A stretch of 24,612 nt of DNA from CAYFXA01 sp964347135 (GCA_964347135.1 CAYFXA010000010.1:1-24612), one strand, 5' to 3'; shown: positions 8,033-14,600, counted from the first letter of the stretch. The notes: a model not told the origin generated them from the letters alone. Program-made: numbers and translations.

Positions 8033-8704
8033 ATGAACACCAAGGTTGCTGATTTAATTGCTTCAAAAAAATGTTTTTATCTCGGGAAGATTGAGGTTCC
8101 CATTAAATTTTATATTCCCTTTCTTTTAGATGCGAGAAAGCTTTATTCTGATCCTGTTGCTCTTAGAGTTTTAGGCCAAGAGTTGGGAAAGATTGTTAAG
8201 TCTCTTTCTGTTGATAGAGTGGCTGGTATTGAAACGGCGAGTATTGCCTTAGCAGCCGCTATTTCTTTAGAGTTCAATATTCCCATGATTTATGTCAGAA
8301 AAAAAAGAAAGACTTATGGAACCCAAGGCTTCATTGAAGGAGTTTTTAACAAAGGTGAGAGAATAGTTTTGGTTGATGATGTGGTTGGACCCGGGATCGC
8401 TACTAAGCAAATTTACGAGAATTGTCAAAAGGAACAAGTTAAAGCTACCGATATGGTGCTGATAATGCATGATCCCATTCCCAAGCCTTGGGCAGAAAAG
8501 GGAGGGTTGAAATTTCACCAACTTTTGTTAGTCACCGAGCTTTGGGACTACCTTCTCAAAAAAGGCGTTTTTACCGAAGATATTTACAAAGGGATTAAGG
8601 ATTGGGGTCAAAATATTATGGCTTGGCAAAAAGATGAGGAAAAATGGAAAGAGTTTATTGACTTGGTTAAAAAGGAAAGCCCTGAGCTTCTTTATCCTTA
8701 TTAA
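8033..8704 (+). CDS. orotate-phosphoribosyltransferase-like protein (type I PRTase fold)
   Basis: A 223-residue protein with the type I phosphoribosyltransferase fold. The N-terminal DARKLYSDPVALRVLG (residues ~33-48) and the AGIETASIALAAAISLEFNIPMIYVRKK run (~64-91) closely follow orotate phosphoribosyltransferase (PyrE). The PRPP-binding loop is IVLVDDVVGPGIATK (~112-126). The two acidic residues are present, but the usual T-T-G of the phosphate loop is G-P-G here. A C-terminal helical extension of ~60 residues is rich in Trp and Lys. Substrate is uncertain; it could make a nucleotide from a base and PRPP or be a regulatory relative. No other pyr gene lies nearby. It is leaderless-type, with -10 at 8019-8024. 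Confidence 0.8.
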   Translation: MNTKVADLIASKKCFYLGKIEVPIKFYIPFLLDARKLYSDPVALRVLGQELGKIVKSLSVDRVAGIETASIALAAAISLEFNIPMIYVRKKRKTYGTQGFIEGVFNKGERIVLVDDVVGPGIATKQIYENCQKEQVKATDMVLIMHDPIPKPWAEKGGLKFHQLLLVTELWDYLLKKGVFTEDIYKGIKDWGQNIMAWQKDEEKWKEFIDLVKKESPELLYPY

Positions 8705-8731
8705 CTTCGTGCCCGCAGGATGCTAGTTGTC

Positions 8732-8784
8732 GATGAAATAGGAGAAATTGAGATTGTGAGTGATGGAGAGAAATGAGGGATAAA
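8732..8784 (+). pseudogene. 53-bp direct repeat, copy 2: decayed fragment of the metallo-beta-lactamase 3' end
   Basis: This is 49/53 identical to 6685-6737. All four differences are transitions towards A/T: two V to I changes, one silent change, and TGG to TGA, which breaks the frame before GIK. There is no start codon or upstream coding remnant. The stretch 8705-8797 holds nothing else recognisable. Confidence 0.75.
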
Positions 8785-8797
8785 ATAAGCACTTTTC

Positions 8798-8826
8798 TTG
8801 ACAGGCTATAGAGGCATTGGTATAAT
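8798..8826 (+). promoter_or_regulatory. consensus sigma70 promoter of the T-box operon
   Basis: TTGACA (8798-8803), a 17-bp spacer and TATAAT (8821-8826), both exact, with TGG before the -10 (extended -10). The predicted transcription start is about 8833, just before stem I of the T-box leader. It is one of the two perfect consensus promoters in the window. Confidence 0.9.
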
Positions 8827-8832
8827 TAATAA

Positions 8833-9085
8833 AATTTAATATGGCGAGGAAGGGGAAGAGTAAGAAGGCCAAGTAGTTTATAGAGACCCGAGGATGGTGG
8901 AAACTTGGGAGCAAAAGGCTTTCTGAACGAGTCCCAGAGCCAGAGATCGAAGAAAGTCACAAGACAAGTAGATCTTATTAATGAGGGAAGCGGTCTGATA
9001 CGTCAAGGCTTATACGATCAGAACTAAAGCGCTTCTAAAGGAGGGTGGCACCACGGTCAATCCGTCCCTGATGGGGCGGTTTTTT
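8833..9085 (+). ncRNA. T-box riboswitch leader, probably arginine-responsive
   Basis: A complete class I T-box leader. Stem I spans about 8842-8942. Its base is TGGC/GCCA and GGG/CCC. The specifier loop has the loop-E halves AGTA (8859-8862) and GAA (8925-8927), with an 8-bp helix above it (8863-8870 with 8917-8924). The apical part has an AGAGA bulge and a CCCGAG/CTTGGG hairpin carrying GATGGTGG. A short stem II (8945-8949 with 8971-8975) and stem III (8994-9022) follow. The T-box sequence AGGGTGGCACCACGG is at 9042-9056. The antiterminator pairs AGGG with CCCT and ACGG with CCGT around the bulge TGGCACC. The bulge TGGC pairs with a tRNA ending GCCA (discriminator G). A CGA triplet (8928-8930) follows GAA and fits Arg; GAG, one base later, is the alternative reading. 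The downstream genes are all arginine-related or follow argS. Confidence 0.93.
9062..9085 (+). terminator. intrinsic terminator of the T-box switch
   Basis: CCGTCCC (9062-9068), loop TGAT, GGGGCGG (9073-9079), then six T (9080-9085). The 5' arm overlaps the bases needed by the antiterminator, giving the mutually exclusive fold expected of a T-box. Confidence 0.93.
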
Positions 9086-9097
9086 GATGGCTTGAAA

Positions 9098-9170
9098 GCG
9101 CCTGTAGCTCAAAGGATAGAGCAACTCCCTTCTAAGGAGTAGGTTGGAGGTTCAAATCCTCTCAGGCGCA
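9098..9170 (+). tRNA. tRNA-Arg (anticodon TCT)
   Basis: A cloverleaf with acceptor GCGCCTG/CAGGCGC, a D-arm with TAGCTC, anticodon stem ACTCC/GGAGT around loop CTTCTAA (anticodon TCT, reads AGA/AGG) and a TTCAAAT T-loop. Discriminator is A and no CCA is encoded. It lies 12 bp behind the T-box terminator, so it is made only when the T-box reads through, unless an unseen promoter exists. Confidence 0.96.
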
Positions 9171-9174
9171 CTGA

Positions 9175-9249
9175 GCACCCGTAGCTCAATTGGATCAGAG
9201 CATCGGTCTTCGAAACCGAGGGTTGAGGGTTCGAGTCCCTCCGGGTGCG
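9175..9249 (+). tRNA. tRNA-Arg (anticodon TCG)
   Basis: A cloverleaf with acceptor GCACCCG/CGGGTGC, anticodon stem TCGGT/ACCGA around loop CTTCGAA (anticodon TCG, reads CGA and probably other CGN codons) and a TTCGAGT T-loop. Discriminator is G and CCA is not encoded. It starts 4 bp after the previous tRNA and ends 7 bp before the methyltransferase start. Anticodon and discriminator both match the CGA triplet and TGGC bulge of the upstream T-box. Confidence 0.96.
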
Positions 9250-9256
9250 CCGAAAA

Positions 9257-9913
9257 ATGAAAAAAATGGATAACAAACAATTTTTCTCTGAATCAAGTTT
9301 TGAAATTTGGTTGAAAAAAGCCTCATCACCAGTTCAGGCCTGGTTTCAGGCAGAAATAGATTATTTAAAGACTGAAATTGAACCCGAAGCCAAGGTATTG
9401 GATGTTGGTTGTGGCTTTGGCCGCCACATGGCTTTGTTAGCCCCTTTTGTTCAAGAGATTGTTGGAGTAGATCATAATCCAGAGATGATTAGGAAAGCTA
9501 AAAGAAAACTATCAAAGTTTGAAAACATTGAACTTTTGTGTCAGAATGCTCAGAAAACAGGTTTGTCGAGTGACTATTTTGATTGGGTGATTTGTATGAC
9601 AAACACTTTTGGTAATTTTCTTGATAAGAAATTAACTATTTTGCGAGAGATGAAGCGAGTTTGTAAAAAAGATGGAAAAATAATCCTCAGTGTTTTTTCT
9701 GACCAAGACTTGAATCTTCGAAAGAGAGATTATCAAGAAAAAGAAGGTCTACATATCACTAAGGTGGAAAACTGGGTTATTTTTACCCAAGAAGGTCTGG
9801 TAAGCGAGGGTTTTTCCAAGAACCAACTTAAAGCTTTGGCCCAATTTATTGGCCTGAAGTTTAAAATTATCAAATTGGCCAAGATTGCCTATTTGGCAGA
9901 GCTTAAAAAATGA
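9257..9913 (+). CDS. class I SAM-dependent methyltransferase
   Basis: A 218-residue protein with a Rossmann-type methyltransferase domain. SAM-binding motif I is VLDVGCGFGRHMALL (residues ~44-58), followed by the acidic end of beta-2 in IVGVDHNPEMI (~66-76). A later strand is DWVICMTNTFGNF (~106-118), then an LREMKRVCKKDGKIILSVF-type segment of the UbiE/Methyltransf_11 group (~125-143). The substrate cannot be told. Its position between tRNA-Arg and argS makes a tRNA or translation substrate worth testing, but the family also includes small-molecule enzymes. The start at ATG 9257 is preferred because an upstream GTG (9245) lies inside the tRNA. The TGA stop overlaps a possible ATG (ATGA) at 9910. 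Confidence 0.85.
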   Translation: MKKMDNKQFFSESSFEIWLKKASSPVQAWFQAEIDYLKTEIEPEAKVLDVGCGFGRHMALLAPFVQEIVGVDHNPEMIRKAKRKLSKFENIELLCQNAQKTGLSSDYFDWVICMTNTFGNFLDKKLTILREMKRVCKKDGKIILSVFSDQDLNLRKRDYQEKEGLHITKVENWVIFTQEGLVSEGFSKNQLKALAQFIGLKFKIIKLAKIAYLAELKK

Positions 9914-9944
9914 AATTAAGTTTGTGCTTATTTAATAAATCAGT

Positions 9945-9950
9945 TAAAAT
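9945..9950 (+). promoter_or_regulatory. possible internal -10 box before argS
   Basis: TAAAAT (9945-9950) ends 7 nt before the ATG at 9958, the same spacing seen before leuS, secE and rpmG. The -35 region (TTGTGC, 9922-9927, 17-bp spacer) is poor. If used, it would give argS some T-box-independent expression and supports 9958 as the start. Confidence 0.35.
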
Positions 9951-9957
9951 AGAGACG

Positions 9958-11826
9958 ATGTTCCAAAAACAATTAAAAAAAGATTTTTCCAAGGCTTTAA
10001 AAAAGCTTAAAATCTCAGATAAACAACTGGAATTTGAACATCCAGCTAATCTTGAGCATGGTGATTATTCAACCAATATTGCCATGAGGGTGAAGAGAAA
10101 GGATGTACCGACCCCTTTTGATCTTGCCAATCAGATTGTTAATTCTTTCCGCAGCTTGGGCATTCCTGAATACATTGCTAAGATTGAAGTTAAATCACCT
10201 GCTTTTATCAATATTTGGCTTAAAAATGAATATCTAAGCAGTCAATTAGAGGAAGTGCTAGAAGAAAAAGATAAATATGGTTCTTTAGCTACTCTTAAGG
10301 GGAAAAAGATTTTGTTGGAGCATACGAGTCCCAATCCCCAAACAACAATCATGCTCGGCCACTTGCGCAATAACTTTTTAGGCATGTCAATGGCTAATAT
10401 CATGGAGTTCTTGGGAGCAAAGGTTGTTAAGGATTGTATTGTTAATGATAGGGGAATTCATATCAGCCGGGCCCTTTGGGGTTATTTGGTGTTTGGTCAA
10501 AAAAGAAAGGGACTTAAAAAAAAGGAACTTTTAGATTTCAAAAAAGTTAAACAAACTCGGATAAGGAAGGTTATTAAAGGTATTGATTGGCGAAAATTAC
10601 TTCAAGATTGGGTAAAGAAGAAATCTAACTGGTGGCAGCCAAATGAACTTGGTTTAAAGCCTGATCACACCAACCTTATTTGGTATGTTTTAGGCACCAA
10701 AGCTTATAATTTGTCTAAAAAATCTAAAGCCCAGGTTGAAGAGATGTTGATTGAATGGGAAGCCGAAAATGAGTCAGTTAGACAAATTTGGCGTCAGTTA
10801 TTGGATTGGTCTGCCAAGGGTTATGAGGAGACTTACAAAAGGGTGAAGAGCGTTCACGATTGGATTTGGCGTGAATCTGATCACTACAAAATGGGAAAGG
10901 AGATAGTCAAACAGGGTTTAAAGAAAAAAGTTTTTCGAAAAAGCGAGGGGGCAATTGTCACTAATTTGGCTAAGCATAACTTGCCGGACACGGTTGTGGT
11001 TAAATCCGATGGCACTGCCTTATATATCACCCAAGATTTAGCCTTAACCAAGCTCAAAAAGAAAAAGTTTCCTTCTGATTTATATATCTGGGATGTGGCT
11101 GCGGAACACGCCCTTTACTTCAAGCAACTCTTTACTGTTTGCGAGCAACTTGGAATTGGTAAAAAAGAGAAATTTTTCCATTTGGCTTACGCTCTGATTA
11201 ACTTTAAAGGTGGGAAGAAATTAAGCACGCGTCGAGGGGAAGTAATTAAAGCCGATGAAGTTTTGGATGAACTCCATCGTCGAGCCTTGGAGATAATTAA
11301 AACTTCTAATCAAGATTTGCGAGGGAAGTTAACTAAAAAGCAGTTAGAAGAGTTGGCGGAAACGGTTGCTCTTGGGGCGGTTAAGTACAGTCTTTTGAAG
11401 TTCAGTCGAGATACAACAATATATTTTGATATAGATGAGTCGCTTGCTTTAGAAGGTAATTCTGGTCCTTATCTTCAATACACTTATGCTCGCTGTCAAA
11501 GCGTTTTGAGAAACGCTGAAAAAAAGGATTTTGTTTTACCGGAAAAATTGCCTGATTTGGAGTCTGAAGAAGTGGCTTTGATAAGAACCATTTATCGTTT
11601 TTCCGAGGTAATTCAAGAGGCAGGAGAGAATTTTGCTCCCAATTTGCTTTGTAATTTCTTATTTGACTTAGCCCAGAAGTACAACCTGTTTTATAATAAA
11701 CAACCGATTCTAAGAGCAGAAAGAGAAGAATTAAGAGATTTCCGTTTGGTTTTAACAGCGGCTGTTGCTCAGGTAATTAAAAACGGGCTTCATTTGCTTG
11801 GCATTGAAACTCCGGAGAGAATGTAA
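9958..11826 (+). CDS. argS: arginyl-tRNA synthetase
   Basis: A cytoplasmic class Ia synthetase for tRNA-Arg, 622 residues. It has the N-terminal Add-1 domain typical of ArgRS (residues ~1-100, with NLEHGDYSTNIAMR). The catalytic core begins LEHTSPNPQTTIMLGHLRNN (~120-139). The HIGH signature reads MLGH at 132-135, so its first His is Met. Further on are AEHALYFKQLFTV and KKLSTRRGEVI (~420-430), the KMSKS equivalent, and a C-terminal DALR anticodon-binding domain with YLQYTYARCQSVLRNAE. An upstream in-frame ATG at 9910 overlaps the methyltransferase stop; 9958 matches the usual N-terminus. It is controlled by the T-box if transcribed with the tRNAs. Confidence 0.95.
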   Translation: MFQKQLKKDFSKALKKLKISDKQLEFEHPANLEHGDYSTNIAMRVKRKDVPTPFDLANQIVNSFRSLGIPEYIAKIEVKSPAFINIWLKNEYLSSQLEEVLEEKDKYGSLATLKGKKILLEHTSPNPQTTIMLGHLRNNFLGMSMANIMEFLGAKVVKDCIVNDRGIHISRALWGYLVFGQKRKGLKKKELLDFKKVKQTRIRKVIKGIDWRKLLQDWVKKKSNWWQPNELGLKPDHTNLIWYVLGTKAYNLSKKSKAQVEEMLIEWEAENESVRQIWRQLLDWSAKGYEETYKRVKSVHDWIWRESDHYKMGKEIVKQGLKKKVFRKSEGAIVTNLAKHNLPDTVVVKSDGTALYITQDLALTKLKKKKFPSDLYIWDVAAEHALYFKQLFTVCEQLGIGKKEKFFHLAYALINFKGGKKLSTRRGEVIKADEVLDELHRRALEIIKTSNQDLRGKLTKKQLEELAETVALGAVKYSLLKFSRDTTIYFDIDESLALEGNSGPYLQYTYARCQSVLRNAEKKDFVLPEKLPDLESEEVALIRTIYRFSEVIQEAGENFAPNLLCNFLFDLAQKYNLFYNKQPILRAEREELRDFRLVLTAAVAQVIKNGLHLLGIETPERM

Positions 11827-13094
11827 TGTATAAACACAAAGTCACCACCCTTAAAAACGGACTGCGTTTGATTACTATCCCTATGCCTCAGGTTGAATCA
11901 GCTACGGTGATGATAGGCGTAGGGGCAGGGAGTCGCTATGAAACAAAACGGGTCAACGGTCTTTTTCATTTCATTGAGCATATGTCTTTTAAAGGAACAA
12001 AAAAACGTCCCTCAACTCTTGCCATAGCTTCAGAATTGGATGGGGTAGGGGGGGAATTTAATGCCTTTACTGATAGAGAAGTGACGGGTTATTACATTAA
12101 ACTTGGAATTAAGCATCAAAAGTTGGCTTTAGATATTCTTTCCGATATGATGTTAAATTCTTTATTTAAAAAAGAGGAAATTGAGCGAGAAAAGAAGGTT
12201 ATTATTGAAGAAATTAATTGGTATGAAGATCTTCCTACACGCAGAGTGATCGAACTGTTTGAACGAATGGTTTACGGTAATAACTCTTTGGGGTGGAGTG
12301 TTGCTGGAGATAAAAAAAGTGTTAGCAAAATTAAACGAAATGATTTTTTTGCCTATCTTGAAAAACTTTATTATCCAAAAAATATGGCAGTCAGCGTAGC
12401 AGGAAAAATAAGTCAAGATAAAATAAAAAAATTAATGGAAAAATATTTAGGAAAAATCGATAAGTCAGGCAGGAAAACAACTAAAAAAATCAAAATAGAT
12501 CAAAAAAAGCCAAAATTAAAACTTTTTAACAAAAAAACTGACCAAGCCCATTTTTGTTTAGGCGTTCCTGGTTATTGGTATTCGCATCCTGATCGGTTTT
12601 CTCTTTCTGTTTTGGCGGCAATTTTGGGAGGGGGGATGAGTTCAAGAATGTGGATTCAAGTGAGGGAAAGGCGAGGACTTGGTTATGATGTTAGTAGCAT
12701 ACCTGATTTTAATACTGATTGTGGGCTATTCCTCACTCGAGCTGGTGTTAAATTGGCCAGATTGGAAGAAGCCATTAAGGTGGTTTTAGAGGAATATCGA
12801 AAAATTTCTACTCAGTTAGTTGATAAAAAAGAACTTACCAGGGCCAAAGAAATGCTCAAAGGCAGATTTGTTTTAAGTTTAGAAGATTCAAAAAATGTAG
12901 CTGAGCGCTACCTAATTCAAGCGTTACTTGAAAAGAAAATTCGTACCCCTGAAAAAGCAATGAGATTGATTGACAAAGTTACTCCTGAAGATGTTCAGCG
13001 GGTGGCTAAAGACATTTTTAAGCCCAAAAATTTGAATTTGGCTATTGTTGGTCCCTATAAAGACGAATCTCGCTTCAGAAAACTTCTCAAATAA
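11826..13094 (+). CDS. M16-family zinc peptidase (mitochondrial processing peptidase-like)
   Basis: A 422-residue protein of the M16 (pitrilysin/MPP) family. The inverted zinc motif HFIEH is at residues 48-52, with the third ligand Glu in VIIEEINWYED (~126-136), as required for activity. The C-terminal half has the second, inactive M16 domain with a GGGMSSRMWIQVRERRGLGY segment (~269-288) that contributes to the substrate chamber. The length is that of the short bacterial PqqL/YmxG-like peptidases. No signal peptide is seen, so a cytoplasmic role is inferred. Start ATG 11826 overlaps the argS stop by one base (TAATG), indicating translational coupling and membership in the T-box operon. Confidence 0.93.
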   Translation: MYKHKVTTLKNGLRLITIPMPQVESATVMIGVGAGSRYETKRVNGLFHFIEHMSFKGTKKRPSTLAIASELDGVGGEFNAFTDREVTGYYIKLGIKHQKLALDILSDMMLNSLFKKEEIEREKKVIIEEINWYEDLPTRRVIELFERMVYGNNSLGWSVAGDKKSVSKIKRNDFFAYLEKLYYPKNMAVSVAGKISQDKIKKLMEKYLGKIDKSGRKTTKKIKIDQKKPKLKLFNKKTDQAHFCLGVPGYWYSHPDRFSLSVLAAILGGGMSSRMWIQVRERRGLGYDVSSIPDFNTDCGLFLTRAGVKLARLEEAIKVVLEEYRKISTQLVDKKELTRAKEMLKGRFVLSLEDSKNVAERYLIQALLEKKIRTPEKAMRLIDKVTPEDVQRVAKDIFKPKNLNLAIVGPYKDESRFRKLLK

Positions 13095-13097
13095 AAG

Positions 13098-13169
13098 TCG
13101 GGGTGGTGAGATTTGAACTCACGACCTCCTCGTCCCGAACGAGGCGCGCTACCACTGCGCTACACCCCG
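13098..13169 (-). tRNA. tRNA-Pro (anticodon CGG)
   Basis: Read on the minus strand: acceptor CGGGGTG/CACCCCG, anticodon stem CCTCG/CGAGG around loop TTCGGGA (anticodon CGG, reads CCG) and a TTCAAAT T-loop. The C1-G72 pair with discriminator A is the bacterial tRNA-Pro identity. CCA is not encoded. It lies 3' to 3' against the M16 peptidase gene with only 3 bp between. Confidence 0.95.
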
Positions 13170-13171
13170 AG

Positions 13172-13243
13172 TGTCCCCGAAAGGAATCGAACCTTCATCT
13201 GAGGTTTAGGAAACCTCTGCTCTATCCGTTGAGCTACGGGGAC
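13172..13243 (-). tRNA. tRNA-Arg (anticodon CCT)
   Basis: Read on the minus strand: acceptor GTCCCCG/CGGGGAC, anticodon stem GAGGT/ACCTC around loop TTCCTAA (anticodon CCT, reads AGG) and a TTCGATT T-loop. Discriminator is A and CCA is not encoded. It is two bases upstream of tRNA-Pro and probably co-transcribed with it. A TAGAAT box (13253-13248) lies just upstream, though transcription could also come from the PEGA gene 26 bp away. Confidence 0.95.
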
Positions 13244-13269
13244 TGATATTCTAATTTTATCACACTGGC

Positions 13270-14460
13270 TTACCTGAGGCTAATAGCGTAGAGGTTAGGA
13301 GGCGTGTCTTTGGCAAGGGTGGTGAGAACAATAATCCGGTCTCCTGAAGGGAAGGGAAAAGCAAAAGAATCTTCAAAAGGGCCGGCATAAACATCAATCC
13401 AATTGGTGCTGTCATATTCTAAAATGGTAATTTTTTCCGGCTGTACTAGAAAGATATGTTTTGATGTTGGAAACCAAGCTATTTTTTTTGTTTCTTCCTT
13501 TGCCATGATAAAGAAATTTTTGTCTTCTTTGATATCATAAACATAAATTTTTCCTGATTCTAGATTGCGTGATTCAGGTTGGGTATTGATTGAAGGAAGA
13601 GGGGGAATTAGTTCTTCTGGAATCTGAGCCGAGGCGGTGGCGGTGTAAAGAACTTTGGTTTCGTCAAAGGAAAATTGGATGTCTGTGGTTGAATCTTCTA
13701 AGATTTTTAAAAATTCGGGTTGCAGTTTGGCTGATTGGGCTTTAAATCTAAGTTGTTTTTCTTCTTCCCAATCATCCCGAATTGCTTCTAGCTGGTTGGT
13801 AACATCAATTAAACGGTTAGCTAGATTAAGCTGGTTGGCTTCTAAAAGGAAATTTTCTTGACGGGTAGCGGCGGTAATTGTGGCTAAGATTTGGGTTGAG
13901 TCAGGTGACCATTCGAGTTCCGCCAAAGCAAAGTCTCGTCCTCCTGGGGCACTGGCAACGATTTTTCTTGGGTCACGGGGTAATCCTAAAGGGCGGTCGC
14001 CTAAATCAAGTATCCAGAGTCCGTCTTTTTCAGTTGAGCCTTGAGAAACGGCAAAAACAACTTTTTGTCCATCAGGAGACAAGATTGGATTTTGGGCACC
14101 GGTAAAGGTTAATGATTGGAGATTGGGAAAGGTGGGGAAGAGATAAGCGTCGGTGATGGTAACCAATTCCTTTTTAATGGTTAAAGTTTTTTTCCAAGAG
14201 GTATAACCATCTTTTTTGATTTCTACTTCATATTCGCCAGGAGAGAGATTAATGGTCGAGTTTGTGGCTGATTTAAGGCGACCATCAATATATAATTGGG
14301 CCCCTTTGGGAATGGAAGTGGCCGCAAGGATACCGCTAGGCCGAAGAGATTTGGTTGTCAGGTCAGGGCGATAACCTTGAGCGAGTCTAATCACTAAAAA
14401 AGCTCCCAACAAAACCATTAAGAATATTAAGGATAGAACAATCGAACGTTTGCGAATCAT
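13270..14460 (-). CDS. membrane-anchored PEGA-domain protein with beta-propeller-like region
   Basis: A 396-residue protein. An N-terminal membrane helix (residues ~7-29) is followed by a PEGA domain (SIPKGAQLYIDGRLKSAT, with the typical LSPGEYEVEIKKDGY, ~48-95), a beta-sandwich found in bacterial surface proteins. The remainder has TolB/WD-like repeats with NPILSPDGQKVVFAV (~123-137) and LEWSPDSTQILATI (~182-195), so an incomplete beta-propeller outside the membrane is likely. No catalytic motif is seen; a cell-envelope role is inferred. It is divergent from mreB, the main cell-shape gene. A good promoter lies 9 nt upstream of the ATG. Confidence 0.85.
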   Translation of the reverse strand: MIRKRSIVLSLIFLMVLLGAFLVIRLAQGYRPDLTTKSLRPSGILAATSIPKGAQLYIDGRLKSATNSTINLSPGEYEVEIKKDGYTSWKKTLTIKKELVTITDAYLFPTFPNLQSLTFTGAQNPILSPDGQKVVFAVSQGSTEKDGLWILDLGDRPLGLPRDPRKIVASAPGGRDFALAELEWSPDSTQILATITAATRQENFLLEANQLNLANRLIDVTNQLEAIRDDWEEEKQLRFKAQSAKLQPEFLKILEDSTTDIQFSFDETKVLYTATASAQIPEELIPPLPSINTQPESRNLESGKIYVYDIKEDKNFFIMAKEETKKIAWFPTSKHIFLVQPEKITILEYDSTNWIDVYAGPFEDSFAFPFPSGDRIIVLTTLAKDTPPNLYAISLR

Positions 14461-14469
14461 TTTATGGGA

Positions 14470-14498
14470 ATTTTAGCATAAACTTGGTTATTGCTCAA
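14470..14498 (-). promoter_or_regulatory. promoter of the PEGA-domain gene
   Basis: On the minus strand: TTGAGC (14498-14493), a 17-bp spacer and TAAAAT (14475-14470), with TGc before it (extended -10). The -10 ends 9 nt before the ATG at 14460. Confidence 0.6.
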
Positions 14499-14531
14499 CT
14501 TGGATCGTCGTGCTATTATCGAAAAAGGATG

Positions 14532-14540
14532 TGATATAGT
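14532..14540 (+). promoter_or_regulatory. possible extended -10 promoter of mreB
   Basis: TGaTATAGT at 14532-14540, with no clear -35. A start near 14547 would give a 5' leader of about 54 nt, longer than for most genes here. No Shine-Dalgarno is seen before the ATG at 14601. Confidence 0.35.
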
Positions 14541-14600
14541 TTTTTAAGGCTATTTTCCCTTTGCTTTTATTAATATATCAAAAAATATCTAAATGTAACA

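Noticed and set aside
8732..8784. TGA read as an amino acid (alternative genetic code) because copy 2 has TGA where copy 1 has TGG
   Set aside because: Copy 2 has no start codon or upstream frame, and genuine genes here, such as the methyltransferase, end in TGA.
8723..8914. A 63-codon minus-strand frame across the repeat copy and T-box promoter
   Set aside because: It overlaps a consensus promoter and structured leader and shows no protein motif.
8929..8931. GAG as T-box specifier (glutamate-responsive leader)
   Set aside because: Not fully excluded, since its spacing is acceptable, but CGA agrees with tRNA-Arg(TCG), its discriminator and argS downstream, and no glutamate gene is nearby.
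9245..9256. GTG start of the methyltransferase inside the tRNA-Arg(TCG) gene
   Set aside because: It would place coding sequence in the acceptor stem; the ATG at 9257 just after the tRNA is the natural start.
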